Below, one piece after another: positions 16,623 to 24,300 of a DNA stretch of 64,000 nucleotides (positions are counted from its first letter, which is position 1; every line of letters starts with the position of its first letter). The position numbers and the translations under genes are program-made. The DNA is taken from positions 1,922,001 to 1,986,000 of the forward strand of contig OY969122.1 in NCBI GenBank assembly GCA_963698085.1. The letters are read 5' to 3'. The notes beneath the pieces are model-generated. The model saw nothing but the letters and a program-made list of their open reading frames with translations, was not told where the DNA came from and made no database searches. This DNA is from VRUE01 sp963698085. GTDB taxonomy: Bacteria; Actinomycetota; Thermoleophilia; Solirubrobacterales; 70-9.

Positions 16623-17342
16623 TCAGAGCGAGGAGAGCAGAAGTTCGCTCAGCTCCGGCTCGAGCGCGCGCAGGCGCTGCGGGTCGCAGCCGGTGGCGCG
16701 GGTCGAGACCATGGCCAGGGCCGCGCCGACCAGGCGGCGCTCGAGGCCTGGCAGGGGCGTGGCGCCATCTGGATCTGCGATCACGGAGCGCAGCATCGCC
16801 CCGAGGCGCTCGACTAGGTCGCGGCGGGCCGCGGCGAGCGGCGCGATCTGCGGTGGTGGCTCGGCGCTGAGCAGGCGGGCGACGTCGGGCTCGGCGGCGA
16901 GGAAGCCAAGGGCGGCGGCGATGCCGGTCTGCGCCCGGCCGCGCCGGTCGAGCCTTGCGGTAGAGGTTTGTTGCGCTATCCGATACAAACCTCTACCGCG
17001 GTCGTCGGTACGGGTGCTGCAGGCGCTCTCGATCTCCTCGCAGAGCCGTCCGGCTTCGGTTTCGTAGGCGGCCAGCAGACAGGCCCAGAGGTCCTCGAAG
17101 TGCTGGTAGAAGGTGCGGCTGGAGACGCCCGCCAGCTCGGTCACGCGGGCGGCGGTGAGGCGGCCGTAGCCCTGCTCGGCGAGCGCCGTGGCCGCTGCCC
17201 CGAGCAGTCGCAGGCGCTGGTGCGCCCTCACCAGGTCGGTGGGGATCCCGTGGCGGCCGGGGGGGAGGTGCAGCGGCGTCACCGGCTCGGCCTCGGCGGG
17301 CTCGGCGAGGGCGGCGCCGGCGATCAGTCGCAGCTCGGTCAT
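16623..17342 (-). CDS. TetR-family regulator carrying an in-frame hairpin insertion
   Basis: A 239-aa protein. After a short N-terminal extension (LHLPPGRHGIPTDLVRAHQR) comes the TetR HTH: ATALAEQGYGRLTAARVTELAGVSSRTFYQHFEDLWACL. In the ligand/dimer region, codons covering 16957-16999 form a perfect 15-bp-stem hairpin encoding about RGLYRIAQQTSTA, a stretch unlike the rest of the protein, so the element appears inserted in frame without breaking the gene. The start overlaps the stop of the upstream TetR gene by 4 bp. Targets unknown. Confidence 0.85.
   Translation of the reverse strand: MTELRLIAGAALAEPAEAEPVTPLHLPPGRHGIPTDLVRAHQRLRLLGAAATALAEQGYGRLTAARVTELAGVSSRTFYQHFEDLWACLLAAYETEAGRLCEEIESACSTRTDDRGRGLYRIAQQTSTARLDRRGRAQTGIAAALGFLAAEPDVARLLSAEPPPQIAPLAAARRDLVERLGAMLRSVIADPDGATPLPGLERRLVGAALAMVSTRATGCDPQRLRALEPELSELLLSSL
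16957..16999. repeat. Long perfect hairpin inside a TetR coding sequence
   Basis: Arms 16957-16971 and 16985-16999 pair perfectly over 15 bp around a 13-nt loop. The arm contains TAGAGGT, a heptamer also in the 52-bp elements; the minus-strand loop reads ATCGGATAGCGCA, resembling the loop of the hairpin at 5038-5084. It lies wholly within coding sequence and keeps the frame open. Confidence 0.75.
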
Positions 17343-18055
17343 CGTTCCTCGGCCTCTTCCTCGACCCCCATCAGCCGCGCTCGCTCGCGCTCCAGCAGGA
17401 TGCTCGCCCGCTCGAAGGCGCCTTCTGCCTCCTTCTTGCCGAAGTAGGAGCCGGCGGCGAAGTGCATCAGCTCCGGCAGCGCTTCCCAGAGCCGGCTGGG
17501 GTCGCCGGCGGTCAGGGCCTCGCTGACGCAGGACTCGATTCCGCCGACGACGAAGACGCCGGTCGCCTCGGGTGGCGCCTCGGCGGGGTCGATCTCGGTG
17601 CGGGCGCTGTCGATCGCCGCGGCGAGGCGCTCGACCGCCGCTTCGTGCCGAGCCAGCGCCGGCTCGCCGGCGATCTGCACCTCGACGAAGAGGGCCCGCG
17701 CGATCGCCGGTCGCTGGGTGACGAACTGAAACAGCCGCGCGATTGCCTCGCGCACGCCGCCCTCCCAGCCGGGCGTCGTCGCTGCCGCTTCCAGCACGCT
17801 GACGCAGAGGCGCTCGATCCAGACCGCGTAGGCCTGCGCGAAGCAGTCCTCCTTGCTCGCGAAGTGCTGGTAGAACTGCGCCCGGTGGCCGCCGCTGTAT
17901 TCGAGGATCGAGCGCACCGAGGTCTCGCGGAAGCCGAGCTCGCCGCAGGCGACCAGGACGCCTTCCATCGCTCCCTCGCGGACGTCTCGCTCGGAGCCTC
18001 CCTTCGTCGCCAGCGAGTCGACCTTGTTGATCGCAGCTGATGCTTCCGCTGACAT
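17339..18055 (-). CDS. TetR-family regulator
   Basis: A 238-aa protein from the ATG at 18055 (MSAEASAAINKVDS). The frame is open to 18142, but that extension runs into the divergent gene. The HTH is GVLVACGELGFRETSVRSILEYSGGHRAQFYQHFASKEDCF. The C-terminal half is an all-helical TetR ligand domain. It is the first gene of a two-TetR operon (4-bp overlap with the next) and is divergent from another two-TetR operon. Confidence 0.87.
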   Translation of the reverse strand: MSAEASAAINKVDSLATKGGSERDVREGAMEGVLVACGELGFRETSVRSILEYSGGHRAQFYQHFASKEDCFAQAYAVWIERLCVSVLEAAATTPGWEGGVREAIARLFQFVTQRPAIARALFVEVQIAGEPALARHEAAVERLAAAIDSARTEIDPAEAPPEATGVFVVGGIESCVSEALTAGDPSRLWEALPELMHFAAGSYFGKKEAEGAFERASILLERERARLMGVEEEAEER

Positions 18056-18124
18056 AGGCCCTATAAAAACTACTCCTTTTTCGCCAGATATGAAATCTTT
18101 TTCAAGTCGGCTACTCTCGGAGGC
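18056..18124. promoter_or_regulatory. Divergent promoter between two TetR pairs
   Basis: This 69-bp AT-rich gap must contain both promoters. It holds the inverted repeat TGAAA-TCTT-TTTCA at 18091-18104, a weak candidate TetR operator, and TCGGAGG directly before the plus-strand start as ribosome binding site. Confidence 0.5.
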
Positions 18125-18778
18125 ATGCAGTACCTCTCGCAAAGGCTGGCCTCCAAGCCGTCTCCGGGGCTGGGGGGAGAGGCGGAAGCGGGGGCCATCT
18201 CAGCCCCGCAGCGCGAGCGCATCCTCGACGCCGCCGAGCGGCTGATCGCCGAGCACGGCTGCGCCGACACCTCGGTCGAAGCGCTGGTCAAGGAGGCCGG
18301 CGTCTCCTCGGTCACCTTCTATGAGTTCTTCGAGGGCAAGGAAGAGTGCTTCCTCGCCGCCTTCGACCGGGCGGTCGAGATGGCGGCAGAGGAGCTGGCC
18401 CGAGCGGCGGTCGGCGATCCGGCTGCGGGGGGCCTCACCTGGTCCGAACAGATCGCGACCGGGCTGCGCGCCCTGACAAGGATGATTCCCGCTGAGCCGG
18501 GGCGCGCGCGGCTCTGCTTGATCGAGGCGCAGACGGGCGGGCCGGAGTTGAGCGCTCGCTTCGAAGCCGTCCTCGACCGCGTGGCGGTAAAGCTGCGCGA
18601 GGGTCGCGCCCTCGAGACGGCTCCAAGCGACCTGCCCGCGACCCACGAGGAGGCAACGGCCGGCGCCCTTGCCTGGCTGCTGCGCGAGCGGATCGCGACA
18701 GGCGATGCGGAGAAGCTGGAGGCGCTCTATCCCGAATTGATCGACATCGCCCTGGCCCCTTACCTGGGAAATGGCTGA
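18125..18778 (+). CDS. TetR-family regulator
   Basis: A 217-aa protein with HTH RILDAAERLIAEHGCADTSVEALVKEAGVSSVTFYEFFEGKEECF in the N-terminal third. The remainder is a helical ligand-binding domain. Its stop overlaps the next TetR start by 8 bp. It is divergent from the TetR pair on the other strand and no enzyme or transporter gene is attached to the operon. Confidence 0.88.
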   Translation: MQYLSQRLASKPSPGLGGEAEAGAISAPQRERILDAAERLIAEHGCADTSVEALVKEAGVSSVTFYEFFEGKEECFLAAFDRAVEMAAEELARAAVGDPAAGGLTWSEQIATGLRALTRMIPAEPGRARLCLIEAQTGGPELSARFEAVLDRVAVKLREGRALETAPSDLPATHEEATAGALAWLLRERIATGDAEKLEALYPELIDIALAPYLGNG

Positions 18779-19412
18779 GGTAGCAGGCCGCCTCCCACCC
18801 GGCCGCCACGGCCTGCCGCGCGTCTTCGTCGCTGAGAACCAGCGCGAACGCCTGCTCAACGGCGTCGTCGAAGCGGTCGCCGAGCGCGGCTACAACGCGA
18901 CCACGATCGCCGCGATCACCGCCACGGCGAAGATCTCCCGCCGCACCTTCTATGAGTACTTCGAGGGCAAGGAGGACTGTTTCGGCGCCGCCTACGAGAT
19001 GATCGAGGCACACGTCCTCGACTCGATGCTGGCGGCGCCGGGAGCGGGGGAGCCCTGGCCCGACCGGGTCCGCGCCCGCCTCGCCGCTCTTCTCGAAGTC
19101 CTCGCCCGCGACACCGCCGTCTCGCGCTGCTTCCTGATCGAGCCCCTCGCCGCTGGAGGCGACGTAGCCGCCCGTTACCGCGAGGCGATGCAGCTGCTGG
19201 CCGGGACCCTGCGCCCCGAGCCACCGCCGTCCGAGCTCAACATGGAAGTCCGCGACCAGGCCCTGATCGGCGGCATCGCCACCCTCATAGTCCGCCGCCT
19301 CAACGCGGGCGGCGCACCCCGCCTCCCCGATCTCCTCCCCGATCTCGTGGAGCTCGCCTTGGCCCCCTACGTCGGCCGCCAAGAGGCCAAACGACTGGCC
19401 GCAGCGGCCTAA
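18771..19412 (+). CDS. TetR-family regulator
   Basis: A 213-aa protein. The N-terminus LPPGRHGLPRVFVAENQRERLL resembles that of the TetR at 16623 and is followed by the HTH VAERGYNATTIAAITATAKISRRTFYEYFEGKEDCF. The shared LPPGRHG lead suggests these two are more closely related and that the two operons arose by duplication of a pair. Confidence 0.88.
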   Translation: MAEVAGRLPPGRHGLPRVFVAENQRERLLNGVVEAVAERGYNATTIAAITATAKISRRTFYEYFEGKEDCFGAAYEMIEAHVLDSMLAAPGAGEPWPDRVRARLAALLEVLARDTAVSRCFLIEPLAAGGDVAARYREAMQLLAGTLRPEPPPSELNMEVRDQALIGGIATLIVRRLNAGGAPRLPDLLPDLVELALAPYVGRQEAKRLAAAA

Positions 19413-19417
19413 GCTGT

Positions 19418-19431
19418 TAACGTATTCGTTA
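19418..19431. promoter_or_regulatory. Inverted repeat at the XRE gene start (candidate operator)
   Basis: TAACG-TATT-CGTTA is a perfect 5-4-5 inverted repeat whose last base is the A of the XRE start codon. Its position suits autorepression by the XRE protein; no SD is visible, so the transcript could be leaderless. Confidence 0.55.
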
Positions 19432-19799
19432 TGCACACAAACGGCACTCCCCTGCTCGGCCAAGTGCTTCGAGATGCTCGTCGCCGCGCCGGGATCTCCC
19501 AGAAGCAGCTTGCCATCCGCACGGGAATTGCGGCACCGGCGATAAGCCGGATCGAAAACGGGCACGAGTCGCCCTCGTTCGAGCGCTTGACCACCTGCCT
19601 CGAAGCGCTCGGCTTCGAACCCAGCCTCGAGTTGCGTCCGCTCGGCGGCAGTCAAGCCGATCCAGTCCATCTCGCCGCCGAGGCCGAGCTGACCCCGGCT
19701 CAGCGCTTGGAAAGCCTGTTCGAATGGATGCGGTTTGGCGACGACCTCGCACGGGCCCAGTTGAAGCCGCTCGCCCCACGGGACGCCGACGATGCTTGA
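19431..19799 (+). CDS. XRE-family HTH protein (probable antitoxin)
   Basis: A 122-aa protein with a classic Cro/CI helix-turn-helix: LGQVLRDARRRAGISQKQLAIRTGIAAPAISRIENGHESPSFERL. The C-terminal ~50 residues (TPAQRLESLFEWMRFGDDLAR) are helical and could be a partner-binding region. The stop overlaps the start of the nucleotidyltransferase gene by 8 bp. The pairing of an XRE repressor with a nucleotidyltransferase is typical of AbiE/MenAT-like toxin-antitoxin modules. Confidence 0.85.
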   Translation: MHTNGTPLLGQVLRDARRRAGISQKQLAIRTGIAAPAISRIENGHESPSFERLTTCLEALGFEPSLELRPLGGSQADPVHLAAEAELTPAQRLESLFEWMRFGDDLARAQLKPLAPRDADDA

Positions 19800-20337
19800 G
19801 GACCTTCCCTCCGGTCTGAACCGCGGGCCGCTCGACCCGGTACGAATCTTCGAGGCCCTCGAACGCCACGGAGTCGAGTACCTGACGATCGGCGGCGTCG
19901 CCGTGAATGCTCATGGCCACCTCCGCAACACGCGGGACGTAGACGTGCTGCTCGATTGGACGGCGGAGAACATGAGGCGGCTCGCCGCTGCCCTTACCGA
20001 ATTGGACGCGAGACTCGCCGGCGTTGACGCCGACCTGCTCGACGTCAATCCTCTCGACCCCGATGACCTCCTCAACGGCGGCAACTTCACACTGCGCACT
20101 GCAAGCGGAGGCCTCGATCTCTTCGACCCGGATGAGATCCCCGGTGGTCGGCCCTACGAGGAGATGCGCCCGCGGGCAGTCGAGGCAACTGTCGCCGGCG
20201 TGCGCATTCGCGCCGTCGGTCTCGACGACCTGATTCGACTCAAGCGCGAGTCGGGCCGCGACCGCGATCTCGAGGACGTCGCGACCCTCCTGGCGGCCAC
20301 CAGCAATGCCGCCATGGAGGACGAGCCAGAGCCGTAA
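19792..20337 (+). CDS. Nucleotidyltransferase (probable toxin of an XRE/NTase pair)
   Basis: A 181-aa protein. YLTIGGVAVNAHGHLRNTRD followed by VDVLLDW is the minimal nucleotidyltransferase signature: the GG..A...HG nucleotide loop and the metal-binding Asp-x-Asp in T-R-D-V-D-V. VGLDDLIRLKRESGRDRDLEDV is the C-terminal motif of AbiEii/MNT-like families, whose members modify tRNA or proteins with nucleotides. It follows the XRE gene with an 8-bp overlap. A housekeeping role cannot be excluded. Confidence 0.8.
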   Translation: MLEDLPSGLNRGPLDPVRIFEALERHGVEYLTIGGVAVNAHGHLRNTRDVDVLLDWTAENMRRLAAALTELDARLAGVDADLLDVNPLDPDDLLNGGNFTLRTASGGLDLFDPDEIPGGRPYEEMRPRAVEATVAGVRIRAVGLDDLIRLKRESGRDRDLEDVATLLAATSNAAMEDEPEP

Positions 20338-20503
20338 ACCTTCTTTTCAAAAACTTCTCCTTGCATTTGTAAAACAGATCTTTTATCCTTGTTTCAGTCG
20401 TTCCTGTCACGGGGCGGCCACAGGGACCACATAACCGAGCTTCAGAGGGCCACTAAGGGAAGTGGCCGGCAGAGGGGCTCACGGGACAAGGAGAAGAGAT
20501 CGA
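20338..20503 (+). promoter_or_regulatory. Promoter and leader of the collagen-like gene
   Basis: This 166-bp gap begins with AT-rich sequence (TTGCAT at 20363, and about 20 bp later TTTTAT) that could be a promoter. A short hairpin, GGCCACT with loop AAGGGA and AGTGGCC (20448-20467), lies in the presumed leader. AAGGAGAAGAG just before 20504 is the ribosome binding site and decides the start. Confidence 0.5.
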
Positions 20504-21268
20504 ATGCTCTCGCTACGCAACCGCTTTGGCATCCCGGGCGTGATCTCGGTGATCGCCCTGGTGTTCGCCATGCTCGGCGGCGCCTACGCAGCTTCAAACG
20601 AGTCAGGCTCGGGCAATGCAACCGCCTCGGCCAAACGAGGCAAACCGGGACCTCCTGGCAAACGCGGTAAACCTGGCCCTCCGGGACCGGCAGGCCCCGT
20701 CGGCGCCAAGGGCGATAAGGGAGACACTGGTGCCGCGGGCTCCAACGGTTCGAACGGAGCCGTAGGGCCCATCGGCCCGGCCGGCAAAACCGGCGCGACC
20801 GGCCCGGCCGGCAAAACCGGCGCGACCGGCCCGGCCGGCAAAACCGGCGCGACCGGTCTCAGCGGCTTCGTCGAAGCCCTTCCTTCCGAAGAGACTATGA
20901 CCGGGACGTGGTGGTTCCAGGGCAACGGCAACGCAGTGCAGGCAGCGCCGATCAGCTTCCCGATTCGGCTTTCCAGCGCAGCTGCGGCGCAAACCAAAGA
21001 TGTCTACTTCTCACACAGTGCAGAACCCGAAAAATTCGAACAAGAATGCCCCGGAAGTTTGGCCAATCCAGATGCAGAACCGGGCGTGCTCTGTTTCTAC
21101 GTCAACGGGGAAAGCAACTTCGCTCCACTTGAGCCTGTTGCCTATCAACCCGATTTCGCAACGGGTGTTGAAGAAAGCGGAGTCGGTACGAGCGGTGTCC
21201 TCCTCTTCTTCGAATCTGTGGCAGCCTCGAAGATCGGGGGCGGTACCTACGCTGTAACCGCTCCGTAA
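20504..21268 (+). CDS. Secreted collagen-like triple-helix repeat protein
   Basis: A 254-aa protein. The N-terminus is LRNRFGIPGVISVIALVFAM then LGGAYA, a signal segment often seen in Solirubrobacterales secreted proteins. Residues ~44-122 are Gly-X-Y repeats (GKPGPPG, GPAGPVGAKGDKGDTG, GPAGKTGAT three times). The C-terminal ~130 residues form a globular domain with two Cys (ECPGS, VLCFY). Collagen-like bacterial proteins form trimers and often project from the surface. It precedes the A/B array and could be its trimeric partner, which is inference. Confidence 0.88.
   Translation: MLSLRNRFGIPGVISVIALVFAMLGGAYAASNESGSGNATASAKRGKPGPPGKRGKPGPPGPAGPVGAKGDKGDTGAAGSNGSNGAVGPIGPAGKTGATGPAGKTGATGPAGKTGATGLSGFVEALPSEETMTGTWWFQGNGNAVQAAPISFPIRLSSAAAAQTKDVYFSHSAEPEKFEQECPGSLANPDAEPGVLCFYVNGESNFAPLEPVAYQPDFATGVEESGVGTSGVLLFFESVAASKIGGGTYAVTAP
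20774..20854 (+). repeat. Three perfect 27-bp tandem repeats in the collagen region
   Basis: Units 20774-20800, 20801-20827 and 20828-20854 are identical and each encodes GPAGKTGAT. Perfect DNA identity indicates recent expansion and a likely source of length variation. Confidence 0.9.
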
Positions 21269-21286
21269 AGCCGAGTCCCTCTCACG

Positions 21287-21307
21287 CTGACTAAAGCGAT
21301 GAGTCAG
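21287..21307 (+). promoter_or_regulatory. Short hairpin around the A1 start codon
   Basis: CTGACT (21287-21292) pairs with AGTCAG (21302-21307); the ATG at 21299 lies in the loop. It could modulate initiation of A1, or simply be part of the termination region of the collagen-like gene 19 bp upstream. Confidence 0.35.
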
Positions 21308-24300
21308 GTCTCGACACCGAATAGGGGGAGGCCCCGGACAGCTGGTCAAGCTGTCCGGGACTCGCTCCTTCGCCTGCATTTGCTCTTTGCCGGTGGAATT
21401 CTTGCGTTGGGACTCTTCTTCCTCGTCTTCGCCCCTACCGCCCAGGCCGAGCTCAGCATCTGCACCCCCGGCAGCGCCGCCGGCAAGTGCGAAAGGCCGC
21501 ATGGCATAGCGGTGGACAACGAAACGGGCCGCCTCTACGTAGCCGACCAGGGCAACAACCGCATCGATGTCTTCGAGGCCAACGGGACCTTCGTCATGGC
21601 CTTCGGCTGGGGCGTCGACACCGGCGCAAGCGAATTCCAAACCTGCACCACCGTATCGACCTGCAATCCGGGCATCGCCGGCTCGGGGCAGGGCCAGTTC
21701 TCATCCCCCAGCTGGATCGCGGTCGACAACGACACCACCAGCCCCTCCCAACACGACGTCTACGTCGGCACCGACAGCTTCCGCGTGCAGAAGTTCAGCC
21801 CAACCGGCGAATTCATCGAAGCCCTCGGCGAAAAAGGCAAAGGCGCCTGCCAGTTCGAACGCCAAAACGACCCGATTGCCGTAGGCCCTGAAGGCAAGCT
21901 CTACGTCGCCGACAGCTACGCGGAAGGCGCGCTCAACTTTCGCAACCGCATCATCGTCTTCGACTCCTCGGGCAATTGCCTGTCAGGAGAGGAAATAGAC
22001 CCACTCTTCGAAGGCCAGAGCGAAACGATCCGCAACTTTGCTGCCGACTCGAAAGGCGACTTTTATGTGACGGTAAGCGGTGACGGTGGCGTGCTGCGCA
22101 AATACGATCCCAGCGGGGCATTCCTCTACCAGCTCGGCACCGCTGAAACCGAAGGCATTGCCATCGACCCTGCCGATAGCGTCTTCGTCAAGCAGCAAAG
22201 GCCGGACCACTACATCAGCCAGTATTCCTCCGATGGGGCGGTCCTCATGCGGTTCGCTTATGTGCGGTCCGGCGGCTTCAGCGTCCCGAGTCTCGCCGCT
22301 TACTCCAGTTCAGACGGGGACCTCTTCGCCAGCCGAGAAGCAACTGGAGTTGCCTATCTCACCCTGCCCCCGCCGGGCCCGATCATCTTCCCCGAGCCAT
22401 GCAAGGTCAAAGCAGGCACTCTCGGCAACTCCAAAGCCACTCTGCAGGCGGAAGTAAACCCCGAGGGCAAAGCGACCACCTTCCATTTCCAGTACGTCGA
22501 CCAGAAAAGCTTCGAAGACGAAGGCGGCTTTGCCAGCCCGAATACGGTAACCACTCCTGAGAGCGAATCCGTCGGCGATGACTTCGAATTGCACGAAGCA
22601 AGCGTCTTGGCCAGCCCCCTGGTGCCGGAAACCGAGTACCGCTGCCGGGTCATCGCCACCAACGCCGATGCCATCGTAACCGGCGAAGAAGGCTCCTTCA
22701 CCACGCTCGAGCCGCTTGAAATAGGCGAGACCACGGTCTCTGACGTCGGCACCGAAGAGGCGACCCTGAACGCCACCGTCAACCCGCTCGGCATCCCCAC
22801 CACCGGTTACTTCGAATACGTCGAGGAAGCCACCTACCTCAAAGACAGCGAAGAATTGGGACCCGAACACGGCTTCGATCACGCCAGCAAAGCGCCGAAC
22901 GTGGACGAAGGCGAGGAACCGATCGACTACGGCGCCGGGGAAAGCTTCAAAGCGGGCTCCGTCCAACTCAGCGGCCTGAAACCGGGCATCGCCTACCGCT
23001 TCCGCATTCTCGCCACTGATTCTCTAATAGCTCCTAAAGAGATCGTTGGCCCGACCGAGTCCTTCCGCACCTTCAGCCCAGGAACCGAAGGACTGCCCGA
23101 CGACCGCGCCTATGAGCTCGTCTCCCCGGCGCAGAAGAACAGCGCCGAAGTGGCGGTGCCGGGCAACGCGGGCGGCTTCACCGAGCCGAGGACCATCCGC
23201 ATCCAAGCAGGCGCCACCTCAGGCGAAGCGGTCACCTACACCTCCTGGACCTCCTTCGGTGATGCCGAAGGCGCCCCGGCGACCAACCAGTATCTCTCCA
23301 GGCGCACCGTGGGCGGCTGGGAGACCGAGAACATCTCCCCCTTCGGCTTCCTCGCCAATCCCATAGCGCCCCCCTTCACCGGCTTCACCCCCGACCTCCG
23401 CTTCGGGGCGATGAAGATGAACGAACCGGCGCTGACCCCTGATTGCCCGGAAGGCTCCGCCAACCTCTACCTGCGCGACAACGAGAGCGGGACGCTTCAT
23501 TGCCTCACTCCAGAAGCACCGAAAGATGGATCCGCAGGTTGCTTCGTCTACGCCGGGGCAAGCGAAGACGGCAGCCGCGCGTTCTTCGCCTCCAACGTCC
23601 CCTACGCCGGGACGGCGGCAGGAGAAGGTTGGAGCCTCTACGAATGGTCCTCGGAAGGCGGACTGCAAGTGGCAAGCGTCCTGCCGGGCGAGAGCGAACC
23701 GGTCGCCCCCACCGAAAGGACCGTCTTCGGCGCCCCCGTCACCGGTGGTGCCAGCGCGAACTGCCAGACCGGCCAGTCGACCATGCGCCACGTCGTCTCC
23801 GCCGACGGCTCGAGGGCGATCTGGACCTACGCGCCCGCAGACGAATCCAAACCGAGCCAGCTCCTCGTCCGCGTCGGCGGCACGGAAACGATCCAGCTCG
23901 ACAAAGTGCAATCGGGCGCCGGCAAACCCGGCAACGGCGTCTTCTGGGCCGCCAGCGCCGACGGCTCGGTCGTCTACTTCACCGATGAGAACCGGCTGAT
24001 CTCCGGCTCCAAATCCGAACCCGAAGAACCAGATCTCTACCGCTATGAGCTCGGCAAAGCCGCCCCACTGACCAACCTGACCAAAGGCAGCGTGCCCGGT
24101 GACGTGCAAGGCGTGGTGGGGGCAAGCGATGACGGCTCCCACGTCTACTTCGTCGCCGCCGCGGCGCTGAGCGGCGAAGAAGAAAACGGCGCCGGGCAGA
24201 AAGCAGAAGAAGGCGCCAACAACCTCTACCTCCACCACGAAGGCAAAACCAGCTTCATCGCGATCCTCGGTAGCGAAGACTTCACCGTCTGGAGCGAACA

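Noticed and set aside
20774..20854. Possible CRISPR-like direct repeats
   Set aside because: The repeats are contiguous without spacers and encode Gly-X-Y collagen triplets.
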